A stretch of DNA of 64,000 bases from SLNP01 sp964568875 (GCA_964568875.1 CAZMSH010000014.1:26305-90304), one strand, 5' to 3'. Counted from the first letter of the stretch, positions 43,228 through 54,489 are shown. The notes: generated by a model not told the origin, from the sequence alone. Program-made: numbers and translations.

Positions 43228-45186
43228 ATGCTAAAATGCCGGGTTAATATTAAGCTGGTTTTCTGCCTGATCGCACTTCTTCAGATATGCCCGGGTGTTT
43301 CCCAGACTCATTTGCCTGGCGGAGTAAGAGGAGCATTACTATGGGAGGTTACTCAACCAGCACAGTCAGGACAGGCTCAATGGAAGTCGGTACTTACTCT
43401 CCCTGCCGATACAGGATTTCTTGTCAGGGGTAAGATCCAGACTATCAATAATTATCCGGCGCTACTCTTTTCAAATGTAACAGACACTGCATATGGCACC
43501 TTTAACCTTGGGAAACTCGAGGCATTCAGCCTGCTTACGGTATGCCAGGAATCCGATACTGTTGCCGAGAGGGTGGTTTTCAGCCTTGGCAGTGATACTT
43601 CAGCCGGGATGATTTTAACCAATAAGCGAATGGCAGCATTGGATATCTATCAGTATGCCAACTACAACCATGGTACAATGACTTATCCAAAAATATACTC
43701 CTATACTCAGAATAAGATCCCTGAATCCGGTACCGCCAAGCAGAATCTTCAGTTCGGGCGCCACCCACGCCACCAGAACCTCCCAGTATCGCACTACAAT
43801 GGCATAATGGCTGAGGTAATACTCTTTCCGAGGGTTATTTCTCCCGGTGAACGTCAGAGGGCTGAAAGCTACCTGGCCCTTAAATATGGTATTACCCTTA
43901 ACCAGGAATACCCAACCTCCTATCTGAACAGTTCAGGTGAGGTTATATGGGATGCGGAGGTAAATGCAACCCATAATAAGAATATTGCCGGGTTGGGCAG
44001 GGATGACATATCAGGATTGAATCAGCGGGTTTCAGAGAGTACACAGATACCGGGAGTTATGAAAGTGGGTGTTAGTGGAGAATTGAAAAACAACTCTTTC
44101 CTGATCTGGGGAGATAACGGAAGGGCCCTGCGGTTTGATGAAGACTCAGGAATCAGAAGAATGCTCAGGGAATGGCGTCTTTCTGCATTTAATTATGTGG
44201 GAGGTCCTGTAAATGTAGCCATTAACGAATTATTGTTACATGACATAGATCCACTCCTTCCGGGGGAAACATACTGGATGATGACAGACAGAAGTGGTAC
44301 TGGTAATTTTCCGTTCAGTGAGACTGACTATTTCCAGAGCCAGCCGCTCTCTTATCCGGAGAGAATAATCAGATTTGATTCTGTAACAGTCGATACTGAT
44401 TTTTCAGGTAGCGATCTGTTTACAATCATTGCTGCTCCCTCATTTTTTGCGAGGAGTATTGTGGTACCGCCAAAATGTGAAACACCACATTCAGGTGCAA
44501 TACAGACTGACATAGCCGGGGGAGCACCCCCTTTCAATGTTCTGCTGAAGGGAACCACAAACAATATAATTAAGGTATTTGCCAATGTTGCCGGCAGGCA
44601 TCATCTCTTTGACGGGATAGGTCAGGGCGGGTACCATCTTCAGATTACTGATGCTGCAGGCAAAATATTTACCGAAGAGATAATGGTCTCGAACCTGAGT
44701 CTGTGGGAAAACACTTTAGCCCGTAGTTATACTCTTCCCAAAGGAGAGACCCTTGTCCTGAATGCAGCAGAAGGGATGCCATCAGGAAATTATCTCTATT
44801 CATGGACTCTGCCTGACGGATCGTTATTCAACAGGGAGGAGATAAAAATAGACACGCCTGGAAAATATCTTTTATCAGTGACTGATGCTGACAATTGCAA
44901 ATCAGTTGCAGAGGTTAAGGTTAAGCAGACAGGCAGATCAGGGTTTAAGGAGACAGAGCTGTTCCCCAATCCTGTAAACGGTTGGTTTGCACTACGCATA
45001 AGCCTGGAGTGGGCGATGGATATCAATGTCAAAATAACTGATATGTCCGGGAAAATAATCAAACAGACTATGCTGCGAAACGACAGTTACTACCTGTATA
45101 ATGATATTATCAATGAGCCCGGAACCTACATGATAACAATAGTAGCGGATATGCACAGCGAGACTCTTAAGTTAATAGTTCAATAG
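43228..45186 (+). CDS. Type IX-secreted protein with lectin-like domain
   Basis: A 652-residue protein with a signal peptide (CLIALLQICPGVS). The middle (about 60-230) has LamG/concanavalin-like features (NGIMAEVILFPRVISPGERQRAESYLALKYGITL), a common Bacteroidota surface module with EYLALKYGITL-type ends. A PKD/SprB-like beta region follows (about 400-560). The C-terminal 75 residues are a type IX secretion sorting domain (ETELFPNPVNG, VKITDMSGKIIK, PGTYMITIV). It should be exported through the T9SS to the cell surface. The giant RHS gene follows with only a TTG or ATG a few bases on, so the two are co-expressed. Confidence 0.85.
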   Translation: MLKCRVNIKLVFCLIALLQICPGVSQTHLPGGVRGALLWEVTQPAQSGQAQWKSVLTLPADTGFLVRGKIQTINNYPALLFSNVTDTAYGTFNLGKLEAFSLLTVCQESDTVAERVVFSLGSDTSAGMILTNKRMAALDIYQYANYNHGTMTYPKIYSYTQNKIPESGTAKQNLQFGRHPRHQNLPVSHYNGIMAEVILFPRVISPGERQRAESYLALKYGITLNQEYPTSYLNSSGEVIWDAEVNATHNKNIAGLGRDDISGLNQRVSESTQIPGVMKVGVSGELKNNSFLIWGDNGRALRFDEDSGIRRMLREWRLSAFNYVGGPVNVAINELLLHDIDPLLPGETYWMMTDRSGTGNFPFSETDYFQSQPLSYPERIIRFDSVTVDTDFSGSDLFTIIAAPSFFARSIVVPPKCETPHSGAIQTDIAGGAPPFNVLLKGTTNNIIKVFANVAGRHHLFDGIGQGGYHLQITDAAGKIFTEEIMVSNLSLWENTLARSYTLPKGETLVLNAAEGMPSGNYLYSWTLPDGSLFNREEIKIDTPGKYLLSVTDADNCKSVAEVKVKQTGRSGFKETELFPNPVNGWFALRISLEWAMDINVKITDMSGKIIKQTMLRNDSYYLYNDIINEPGTYMITIVADMHSETLKLIVQ

Positions 45187-45201
45187 TTGCTGAAAGATGC
45201 G

Positions 45202-48200
45202 ATGATTGAAAACGGTAATATATTGAAAACAGGAAACAGCAGAAAATGGGGAAGCCACAATCCTGTATCTGTTACCCTTATTTTGGGTTTTTTGCTTTTA
45301 TGTGTTACCGACTTTCCAGACCGCAGTCAGCAATATATAAATTTTAACAGCCCGGTATTTCAGGAAAACAATGCTGATGCAGGCGCCATGATTGCTGACG
45401 ATTTTTCTGAAGAAACAGTGGGTGGTGCTGTTGGTCTTGTTTCGGAAGGGATACCAGGTGTTCCATGCGATGGATATGGCAATCCGGGTTTTTCCGGTTC
45501 GAAAGCGGGCAACAATGTATCTGATTACAATACACGGCCAGTGACGGATGGCTATTATGCATTTTCAAAGCCAGAGAGCTATGCAGATGCTGACCCTCTC
45601 ATGCGATATGATATCATAATTCCAGGCCGCTCCATGAATTCGGCTGAGGCTCTTCCAGGAGTGGAAACGGCAATCAGCCTTGAGGGTGTAAGCCTCATAG
45701 TACCGGAAGGAGGAATAAGTTCCGGTGAGGTGTTATCAATTACCGGTTTGCTGGCAGAAGATCTGCCACCAATACCGGGGGAGCTGGCCAATGTAACCAA
45801 CGGGAGTTTTTCAGGTTACCGCTTTCTTCCCCATGGGATGCTATTTGACAACGAAGCCACTATAGCAATGGCCTTCGATAACAGGTTAATTCCCGAAGGA
45901 TACAGCGCTGAAGATATCTTTACCTGGTTTTACGATGAGGATGATAATAAGTGGAAACCACTTGAGCGTGACAGTATAGACTACGGGTCGGGTCTTATTA
46001 TTTCCCGTACATATCACTTCACCGACATGATAAACGGTATAGTAAAGATACCCGAATCACCCGAAACAGAGGGCTATATCCCCACCTCGTTAACCGATAT
46101 TAAAGCAGCTGACCCGGCTGCGGGAATAACCCTGATAACCTCTCCGGCGGCCAATAGTACAGGCGATGCTGAGTTGTCATATCCTTTGAACCTGCCAAAA
46201 GGCCGTTCGGGAATTGAACCATCGCTAAGTTTGCATTACAGCAGTGACGGGGGCAGCGGATGGACCGGTTTTGGGTGGGGGTTGACAATTCCGGCTGTTA
46301 CTGTTGATATAACATGGGGTGTTCCCCGGTATCTGCCCGACAAGGAATCAGAGACATACCATTTTGGAGGTTCCCAACTCACTCCGGTAGCACACAGGGG
46401 TGAATACATTGACCGCACTCCTGAAAAACGGTTCCATCAGAGGATAGAAGGTGATTATTACAGAATAATCAGGCATGGAGACAACCCGAAAAACTACTGG
46501 TGGGAGGTGACAACAAAAGAGGGGGTCAGATCCTTTTATGGTGGTCTCCCCGAAACAGGCATCCAGGTGGATGCAGTCTCTGCCGACGCGAGCGGTAATA
46601 TCGGATTCTGGGCTTTGACAGAAACACGCGACCTGCATGACAATTTCATCAGGTATGTTTATGAAAAACCTGAAGGGTGCGGTGAACAGCTGTATATAAG
46701 TGAGATATCCTATACCGGGCACAGGGAGGTTCCGGGGCCTTACAGAATTACTTTCCTGCGTGATGATGAGTCGAATCAATTTCAGCGTAAAGACGCAAGG
46801 ATAAATGCAGGCTACGGTTTTATACAGCGAGACAGGGAATTACTCAGGCGTATAAACATCACTTTTAATGATGAACCTGTGCGGTCTTATACGATGCAAT
46901 ACAGGGACGGAGTTTTCATGAAAACACTTCTGGAGAGTCTTACTGAGCTTGATGCGGCAGGCAATGAGTTTTACACCCACAGGTTTGACTATTACAACGA
47001 TATTCATGATGGCAACGCTCTGACACCATTTGCGCCTATGGAGAAATGGGAACTGCCTGATGACAATCTGAAAGACCCGTTCCTAAATCCGGTCAACCTC
47101 TTTTTTGATGATGTCTCTTCCCTCGGCGGGTCAGGAAGCTTCGGCGGTTCGGGGGGTGTCGCCGCAACGGTCGGGCTACTTGATGGCAAGCCGTTTCTCA
47201 AGACATTGACTGCCGGAGGAAACGTCTATTATCAAAGCTCTGAAAGTGAAGGATTCCTCTCTCTGACCGATCTTAACGGAGACGGACTACCCGACAAGGT
47301 TTACAAAAGGGGTAACAGAATTTATTACAGGTCAAATTTACTTGGTTACCCGAGTGTCGAGATGTTCGGAGAAGAGAGGTTGGTAGTGGGTGTTAATAAT
47401 TTCAGTATAAGTACAACCAAAGGTTTCAGCGGTGGGGTTGAGGCTCATCCGGTTATCTACCTGGGTTACAGTAATAGCCGGACAACTACAAAGAATACGG
47501 TATATTTTGGTGATTTTAATGCAGACGGACTTGTTGATATCGTCGATAACGGGGTTGTTTATTTTAACCACATCAATGAAAACGGACACCCGGTATTTTC
47601 ACCATTAAGCGATCTGACACCCAACCCCCTGGCAGGCAACAGCCAGATAGACCTGAGCCTTCTTCCTGATCCTGCAGCAGAGCAGGCCATTCTCGAAGAG
47701 CAGTTTCCACTCCACGATGCTGTGAGAATGTGGCAGGCTCAATACGACGGGACAATATATATGAGTGCTCCTGTAAGCCTGGTTGAAGATACCAGCACAG
47801 TTGCCAGGGAGGATACCCTGAGAGACGGGGTCAGGGTAACAATCCAGCGTAATGCCTCTCTCCTCTGGAGTGCCGAAATTGAGGCTGACGATTATGCTGC
47901 CAGAGTTCCCTCAATGGGATTGATTGCGGTAAGCAAGGGCGACAGGTTTTATTTCAGGGTTCAGTCGCGATACAATGGTTCTTATGACAAAGTATTCTGG
48001 GATCCTGAAATATTTTATCAATCAATAAACGGGTCAGATTCCCTGGCAGGTCAGAAGGATAGCAACGGAAAGGAAATTGGAAGGTATAAAGCGTCGGAGG
48101 ATTTTATACTCTGCGGGAACCAGTCAATAGGAATGCCAAAGACTGGTGCCATAATCATCAGAACAGCTTTTTCAAAGCCTGTGACATCAGATACCGTCAG

Positions 48201-51200
48201 GCTGGAGATATTCCGCACTGACACACTGGGCAATCAGACCACAATATTTTACCGGGTCTATGAACCATGGCAGGAGGTAAATGTCGATTCCATAAACCTC
48301 GATGAAGAGGTGCTAAGGGATGAGTTTATGAGATTCAGGATCAACTCAGAGACAAATATTGACTGGAGTGAAATTGACTGGGATATCTATGTTGAGTACA
48401 CCAGGATAGATGACGGTACACCGGTGAGCGGATATGACGGTTCTCCATTGATGTATTTTAAAACTATCCCGGAGTTTTACCTGATGTACAACAATACTGT
48501 TTTCCGGGAGTTCCCGCTGGTTGCCGACAGTGCATTCCTTCTGTCGACCGGACTCGACACAATAGATGATCTGTTTCATCCTGTGAAGATTTCTCCCTTA
48601 CTTCTATTTGATGGTTCTGCAGGGCCGGGAACAGGCGATACCGTTATTCTGTCGGTTAAATCAGAGGCAGGATTACATGTGAAAAGGAAGTATCAGTTTG
48701 ATGGTCTAACCTTTGCCGATGAAGATACACTGACAACAAGCATACGATTAGGAGACACCCTTCATCTGGAGTATCATTTTTCAGACTATCGGCTTGCCGA
48801 ATCGATTGTCAGTTCGGAGGTGATTTTCGGATATGACACACTGAATCCTTTTAAAGTGACCGCCTTAAGTACCATCAGGCCTGAGGATGAAATATTCGGC
48901 CGGCTTTACCGTGGCTGGGGGCAATTCGACTATAACGGCAATGGTGATCGTGCAGCAGCTCCGATTGATGAGGCTCTTCTGAAGCTGAGTGATGTCCGCA
49001 ACACAGACGTTGCCTCAATGCAGGACACCTCAGCCCTGGGTGGTGTGTCTAATCCACTCTCAGAGGTTTTCAATATCATGATTCCTTATGCATCACGTGC
49101 AGCCTACATGGGCACTGATGAGTACGTTTACATTCTGCCTCAGTATGTCTCTGCCTCCCGTTTAGGTGAAAAGAATGTTATAGTTAAACCCATTGAATTT
49201 TCTGCGTCAGGACTGAACGCAATTACAAAGGAGACAAAGAGCCTGTCAAACAGTGTAGCGGCCGGAGGGTCGGTGGGTCCTGTCGGCGGAACCTACAGCC
49301 ACTCGTGGGGTGAAGCCAATATGGTAATAGATATGTTCGACATGAACGGCGATGGTTATCCCGATCTTCTCTCAACAAACAGAATACAATATACAGACGT
49401 TAACGGAGTTCTGTCAGGAACCCCGGTAACCCATAATCTTGGAGACCACTATTCGGAGTCTGAAGCTGACGGATTTACACTCGGAGGCAGCCTGATAATT
49501 GCCCAGACAAATAATTCGAACTCAAGATCCACTTCTCAAACCAGCAAAACCAAAACAGGAAATAACTCGAAGACCAACAACAATGCAAAAGCAGCACAGG
49601 AGACTTCAAAATCATCAATCGGGATAAGTGGAAACTTCTCCTCAAATGAAGATTTTACAGGTCAGACATGGATGGATATCAATGGTGACGGATTGCCTGA
49701 CAAGATATACAATGACGGGACGGTAAGGCTTAATCTGGGATACTCTTTTGCACCGCCTGAACAATGGAATTTTGATGCGATCTGTGTTGGTGAAAGCCAG
49801 GATTACGGAGCAGGTCTTGGTGTCGATATCAAGAATGGCAGTATTGTAGCAGGGGTCAGTATCTCAATGACACTCAATGAGGCCAACGAGACATTTATGG
49901 ACATAAACTCGGATGGGCTGCCAGATATGGTAAAGGGTAACAATGTCTGGTTCAACACCGGCTCAGGTTTTGCTCCTTCTGTGGAATGGCCGGGCCTTGG
50001 TGCCCTTGACGCAGGAGAATCGATTGGGGAATCTGCCAATGCAGGATTTACTGTCGGGATCGCAATACCGATATTCTTCATAAAAATATGCATAAATCCT
50101 TCCGCATCGGTAAGCCGCGGGGTCAGCAGCATTGTAACACATCTGACAGATATAAACGGTGACGGAATGCCCGATTTCCTCTCCTCAGAAAAGGAGACTG
50201 AAATGAACGTAAGGCCATCGAAAATATTCCGGACCAATATTCTGAAAGAGGTAGAGAACCCACTTGGAGGCAGTTTTGAACTGGATTATCTGCTCACACC
50301 TGCTGTATACAGCCATCCGGGAGGAAAACTGGCGATGAAATCGGTTAAAGTGTTCGATGGACTTACGGGCGATGGCATAGATACCACTTATACTACATTT
50401 GAATATGACGATGGGTACTATGATCGGCATGAGCGGCAGTTCTACGGCTTTGCTGCAGTGAAGACACATTTTCATGATACCGGTAACGACAATAGTGTTT
50501 ACCGCACAGTTACACAGCATTACAGCAACGGGAATTATTATACCAGGGGTAACCTGTTATCGGAGACGCTGTCAGACAGTGAGGGACTCAAAAGGAAAGG
50601 GATACAAAACATCTATGCACTTCGTGATATACATACAGGAGCTCTGCTCCCTGCAATATCTGAAAAGAGCAACAGGGAACCTGCCTTTGTCGCGCTGGAG
50701 GAGACCAGGAATCATTCTTACGGTGGTTATGCAGAGCCACAGATAACCACCAGGGTGACCTATTCATATGATACCCTGGGAAATATTTCAGGTTATACCG
50801 ACTACTCCGCCGGAAATGAAAATGACAGATATTCAGTTTCGATTCAATATCACAGCTTCAGTGACAGATATCTCCTTTCGGTTCCCTCACAGCATGAAGT
50901 AACTACAAGAGAAGGTTTAAAGAGAAAAAGTGAAACCACTGTAAATGAACTGGGAGAGATAACGCAGATCAGGCAGTTTATCACAAGCAATTCCACCGCC
51001 ATTACTGACATGGAATATGATGAATACGGTAATCTTACAAAACTCACCCGGCCGGCCAACCACAGGGGAGAGCGGCTCTGGTACGGGTATGAGTATGACA
51101 ACGCGGTTCACTCATATGTCACCTCGATTACCGATGCCTATGGATATAGCTCGGCATCAGTATATGATTACCGTTGGGGTGTTCCAACCGAGGTGACGGA

Positions 51201-54200
51201 CAGGAACGGTCAGGTTATGAGATATCAGTTTGACGATTGCGGCCGCATGTCAACTGTAACCGGACCCTATGAAACAGCATCAGGCAGACCATATACTATC
51301 GCGTTTGAATATCATCCGGAAGCGGAAGTCCCTTATGCCCGCACCAGGCACTATGACAGTCTCTTTGATTCTGATATTGAGACCTGGTCATTTACCGATG
51401 GCCTTGGCCGGCCTGTTCAGGTTAAGAAGACCGCCCTGCTGTTTACCGATCCTGCCGTGGAAGATACACCGGGTTATATTGTGTCGGGAAGGGTGTTCCA
51501 TGATTCCTTCCACAGAACGGCAGAGACGTACCAGCCTGTATTTGAACCGGCCACATCGCCCGAAATTCTGAACAGGAATACCGATAACATACAGCCTACA
51601 CTACTGACATACGATGTGCTCGACCGCATAAGCCTGATCACCCTTCCTGACGGGTCAGTTACAGAATACAGGTACAGCTTTGGCGATTATGGCGGAGAGA
51701 CGGTGTACATAGATACCCTGATTGATGCGCTGGGCAATATCTCAATAAGCTTTACGAAGGCCAACGGCCGCAAGGCAGCCACGGCCAGGGTAACGGCTTC
51801 AGACATTATCATCACCGGGTTTGTATACAACGCAATTGGAGAGTTGCTTGAAGTTACCGATCCAAAGGGAAACCGCACCACCTCTGTATACGACATGACC
51901 GGCAGACGTTTATCTGTCAGCCACCCTGATGCCGGGCTGACGGAGTTCAGGTATGACGGCGCCGGCAATCTGACGGAGAAGATCACTGCCAATCTGCGCA
52001 GGCAGATACCTGAAGGGGGAGCCATAAGGTACAGGTATGATCATGAGAGACTTATTGAGATAGTATATCCCCGCAACGTGCAGAACAGGGTAAATTATAT
52101 TTACGGGGAACCGGGGGCTACCCACAACAGGGCGGGGCGCGTGGTGCTGCAGCAGGATGCCAGCGGAGGGCAGGAATTCTTCTACAGTCCCCTCGGCCAG
52201 GTGGTGAAGACAATACGTACCGTTCAGCTCGGTGAGTCGGATATGAGGACCTGGATATGGAGTGCGACCTATGACACCTGGAACCGAGTGCACACGATGA
52301 CTTATCCTGATGGTGAGAAGGTGACCTATTCCTATAACCGGGCCGGAAACCTCAGCAGTATGGAGGGTGAAAAACTAGGCCGGACTTACGAATATATCTC
52401 CAGGATCGGTTACAATAAGTTTGAGAAGCAGGTTTACCAGCAGGCAGGTAACGGCACTGTAACAACCTACAGCTATGAGCCTGAAAGGCAGAGGTTGTCA
52501 GAGATGAGTGTCGCCACCGCCCAAAATCTCATTCTCAGCAACGTATACAGTTATGATGCCATGAGCAACATCCGGGGAATAGTGAACAATGCATCGGTGT
52601 CGGGGGAGATAGGCGGATCGACGGTGCAATCATATTCATATGATGATATTTACCAGCTCACTACAGCCTCGGGCATATTCAGGGGGAATCGTGACACAAG
52701 CAATTACCAGCTTACCCTACAGTATGATGTTATGGGCAATATACTTCAGAAAAACCAGTCCCATAATAAATCAGGGGTGAGCCAGGACGGTACGGCCTAC
52801 GATTTCATCTATAAATATGACGGTCCACAGCCAAATGTTGCAAATGCGATCGGGCAGAGGGTTTTTAACTATGACAGCAACGGCAATCTTACCAACTGGC
52901 ACGATACTGTTACCAACGATTTCCGGCAACTGGCATGGGATGAGGAGAACCGGCTGACCATGATCTCTGACAACGGGTACATGAACAGGTATGTATATGA
53001 TGCCTCGGGTGAGCGCATTCTCAAGAGTCATGGTGGTACACAAGGTGTTTATATTAACGGGGCTCCGGCAGGGATTGTCAATCACTCTTCGAATAACTAC
53101 ACAGTATATGTCAATCCTTATTTTGTATTTCAGAATGAGCGGTTTACAAAGCATTACTACAATGGAGGGAAGAGAGTGGTCAGCAAGATTGGCAACGGGC
53201 AGTTCCAGAACCAGTATCGCATGGGGGTCTTTGAAATGACGGCAGGCAGCATAAACTATATTGAAAGGCAGCAGCAGCTGCTGGACTCCAAACTGGAGTA
53301 TGAGAAGAGTAAGGGAGTTGCTCCGGGGCCGCCTACCCTGAAAGGCATCTATGCCGATCCTGCATTTTCAGGAGTCGCTTACCCTGACCAGGGCTCACCG
53401 GTCTCCACTGTTCCACGGGGATGGCCCAGGAAACCTGTGTTTGCACCGGTGGGAGGTCCCCCTGGTTCCCCCATACAGTGGGGTACGGAAATTACAAACG
53501 ATAATGTTGTTCCGGGGTTTGGTTTTTCCGGAACCGGTAGCTTCGGGGAGGTCCTGAGCTATTTCTACCATGCTGATCACCTTGGTTCCGCCAGTTATAT
53601 TACTGACAGCGAGGGCGATGTCAATCAGTTTATTGCGTACATGCCTTTTGGGGAGGTCTTTGCAGAGCAGCATGCGGCCTGGGACAGCCCGTATAAGTTT
53701 AATGCAAAGGAGCTTGATGATGAGACCGGACTCTATTACTATGGAGCAAGGTATTACGATCCTAAAGTGAGCCAATGGCTGGGTGTGGATCCGCTGGCGG
53801 AGGACTACGCAGGCATTTCGCCATTTGTTTACTGTCTGAATAACCCGGTTAAGTATGTCGATCCCGACGGTGAGAAGATTGTCCTGGCGGGTTCAGGGAA
53901 GGATAAGCAGGCTATTCTGAAGCATCTGCAGAAGCTGACAGGTGATAATCTTAAGGTCAATTTCTTCGGAAAAGTATATATCTCGAAAAAGGGAAATCCG
54001 GAGACACTGCCTGTTGGTACCCAGCTTGTAAGTACGTTGATTAAGGGGTCAAAGAAAGTCAGGATCAGCATCGGAAAGGAGGGAAGCGGCAGTGCTCTTG
54101 TGCCCGATAAAGGCTATGACACTCCTTCAGGAGCAGGGTCGCAGATAAGCCTGGATGTTACTCAGAAGGCCAATATGCGCGTGGAGGATGAGGCCGGCGT

Positions 54201-54489
54201 GCAGTCAATGAAGGATACCCCGATGGAGATAACGCTGGGCCATGAACTGGTTCATGCAGAGCGGGCAATGTCGGGGGCGGCCAGAAGTTATGACGAGAAA
54301 AATCCGGAGAACCTCGAGTCATTGTCTTATGAGAGAGGGAAATTCAGAACGAGATTTGAAGAGGTTGTTCTGAAAGAGGAACTCGAGACGGTCGGACTTA
54401 AGGGCGATTACAAGTTTACGGAGAATAAGCTCAGGAAGGAGCACAGGCTTGACAAGAGAGTTCATTACAACAGTGAGGCTAAGAAATAG
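45202..54489 (+). CDS. Giant SpvB/FG-GAP/RHS polymorphic toxin-like protein with M91-like metallopeptidase tip
   Basis: A 3,095-residue protein. A hydrophobic export segment lies near residues 18-33. An SpvB/TcdB-like N-terminal part (about 300-370, LSYPLNLPKGRSGIEPSLSL) is followed by FG-GAP/VCBS repeats with DLNGDGLPD-type motifs near residues 690, 770, 1380, 1490, 1565 and 1650, then many YD/RHS repeats (about 1900-2600) and the RHS core (about 2790-2890, YHADHLGS, GLYYYGARYYDP, WLGVDPLAE) closing at YVDPDG. The last 205 residues are a separate domain with the zinc-peptidase motif HELVH at residues 3014-3018 (54241-54255), in a GHELVHAERAMSG context like M91 (NleD) peptidases. The layout is that of a toxin delivered in an RHS shell. 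ATG 45202 is preferred; TTG at 45187 is possible. No immunity gene is evident downstream. Confidence 0.9.
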   Translation: MIENGNILKTGNSRKWGSHNPVSVTLILGFLLLCVTDFPDRSQQYINFNSPVFQENNADAGAMIADDFSEETVGGAVGLVSEGIPGVPCDGYGNPGFSGSKAGNNVSDYNTRPVTDGYYAFSKPESYADADPLMRYDIIIPGRSMNSAEALPGVETAISLEGVSLIVPEGGISSGEVLSITGLLAEDLPPIPGELANVTNGSFSGYRFLPHGMLFDNEATIAMAFDNRLIPEGYSAEDIFTWFYDEDDNKWKPLERDSIDYGSGLIISRTYHFTDMINGIVKIPESPETEGYIPTSLTDIKAADPAAGITLITSPAANSTGDAELSYPLNLPKGRSGIEPSLSLHYSSDGGSGWTGFGWGLTIPAVTVDITWGVPRYLPDKESETYHFGGSQLTPVAHRGEYIDRTPEKRFHQRIEGDYYRIIRHGDNPKNYWWEVTTKEGVRSFYGGLPETGIQVDAVSADASGNIGFWALTETRDLHDNFIRYVYEKPEGCGEQLYISEISYTGHREVPGPYRITFLRDDESNQFQRKDARINAGYGFIQRDRELLRRINITFNDEPVRSYTMQYRDGVFMKTLLESLTELDAAGNEFYTHRFDYYNDIHDGNALTPFAPMEKWELPDDNLKDPFLNPVNLFFDDVSSLGGSGSFGGSGGVAATVGLLDGKPFLKTLTAGGNVYYQSSESEGFLSLTDLNGDGLPDKVYKRGNRIYYRSNLLGYPSVEMFGEERLVVGVNNFSISTTKGFSGGVEAHPVIYLGYSNSRTTTKNTVYFGDFNADGLVDIVDNGVVYFNHINENGHPVFSPLSDLTPNPLAGNSQIDLSLLPDPAAEQAILEEQFPLHDAVRMWQAQYDGTIYMSAPVSLVEDTSTVAREDTLRDGVRVTIQRNASLLWSAEIEADDYAARVPSMGLIAVSKGDRFYFRVQSRYNGSYDKVFWDPEIFYQSINGSDSLAGQKDSNGKEIGRYKASEDFILCGNQSIGMPKTGAIIIRTAFSKPVTSDTVRLEIFRTDTLGNQTTIFYRVYEPWQEVNVDSINLDEEVLRDEFMRFRINSETNIDWSEIDWDIYVEYTRIDDGTPVSGYDGSPLMYFKTIPEFYLMYNNTVFREFPLVADSAFLLSTGLDTIDDLFHPVKISPLLLFDGSAGPGTGDTVILSVKSEAGLHVKRKYQFDGLTFADEDTLTTSIRLGDTLHLEYHFSDYRLAESIVSSEVIFGYDTLNPFKVTALSTIRPEDEIFGRLYRGWGQFDYNGNGDRAAAPIDEALLKLSDVRNTDVASMQDTSALGGVSNPLSEVFNIMIPYASRAAYMGTDEYVYILPQYVSASRLGEKNVIVKPIEFSASGLNAITKETKSLSNSVAAGGSVGPVGGTYSHSWGEANMVIDMFDMNGDGYPDLLSTNRIQYTDVNGVLSGTPVTHNLGDHYSESEADGFTLGGSLIIAQTNNSNSRSTSQTSKTKTGNNSKTNNNAKAAQETSKSSIGISGNFSSNEDFTGQTWMDINGDGLPDKIYNDGTVRLNLGYSFAPPEQWNFDAICVGESQDYGAGLGVDIKNGSIVAGVSISMTLNEANETFMDINSDGLPDMVKGNNVWFNTGSGFAPSVEWPGLGALDAGESIGESANAGFTVGIAIPIFFIKICINPSASVSRGVSSIVTHLTDINGDGMPDFLSSEKETEMNVRPSKIFRTNILKEVENPLGGSFELDYLLTPAVYSHPGGKLAMKSVKVFDGLTGDGIDTTYTTFEYDDGYYDRHERQFYGFAAVKTHFHDTGNDNSVYRTVTQHYSNGNYYTRGNLLSETLSDSEGLKRKGIQNIYALRDIHTGALLPAISEKSNREPAFVALEETRNHSYGGYAEPQITTRVTYSYDTLGNISGYTDYSAGNENDRYSVSIQYHSFSDRYLLSVPSQHEVTTREGLKRKSETTVNELGEITQIRQFITSNSTAITDMEYDEYGNLTKLTRPANHRGERLWYGYEYDNAVHSYVTSITDAYGYSSASVYDYRWGVPTEVTDRNGQVMRYQFDDCGRMSTVTGPYETASGRPYTIAFEYHPEAEVPYARTRHYDSLFDSDIETWSFTDGLGRPVQVKKTALLFTDPAVEDTPGYIVSGRVFHDSFHRTAETYQPVFEPATSPEILNRNTDNIQPTLLTYDVLDRISLITLPDGSVTEYRYSFGDYGGETVYIDTLIDALGNISISFTKANGRKAATARVTASDIIITGFVYNAIGELLEVTDPKGNRTTSVYDMTGRRLSVSHPDAGLTEFRYDGAGNLTEKITANLRRQIPEGGAIRYRYDHERLIEIVYPRNVQNRVNYIYGEPGATHNRAGRVVLQQDASGGQEFFYSPLGQVVKTIRTVQLGESDMRTWIWSATYDTWNRVHTMTYPDGEKVTYSYNRAGNLSSMEGEKLGRTYEYISRIGYNKFEKQVYQQAGNGTVTTYSYEPERQRLSEMSVATAQNLILSNVYSYDAMSNIRGIVNNASVSGEIGGSTVQSYSYDDIYQLTTASGIFRGNRDTSNYQLTLQYDVMGNILQKNQSHNKSGVSQDGTAYDFIYKYDGPQPNVANAIGQRVFNYDSNGNLTNWHDTVTNDFRQLAWDEENRLTMISDNGYMNRYVYDASGERILKSHGGTQGVYINGAPAGIVNHSSNNYTVYVNPYFVFQNERFTKHYYNGGKRVVSKIGNGQFQNQYRMGVFEMTAGSINYIERQQQLLDSKLEYEKSKGVAPGPPTLKGIYADPAFSGVAYPDQGSPVSTVPRGWPRKPVFAPVGGPPGSPIQWGTEITNDNVVPGFGFSGTGSFGEVLSYFYHADHLGSASYITDSEGDVNQFIAYMPFGEVFAEQHAAWDSPYKFNAKELDDETGLYYYGARYYDPKVSQWLGVDPLAEDYAGISPFVYCLNNPVKYVDPDGEKIVLAGSGKDKQAILKHLQKLTGDNLKVNFFGKVYISKKGNPETLPVGTQLVSTLIKGSKKVRISIGKEGSGSALVPDKGYDTPSGAGSQISLDVTQKANMRVEDEAGVQSMKDTPMEITLGHELVHAERAMSGAARSYDEKNPENLESLSYERGKFRTRFEEVVLKEELETVGLKGDYKFTENKLRKEHRLDKRVHYNSEAKK

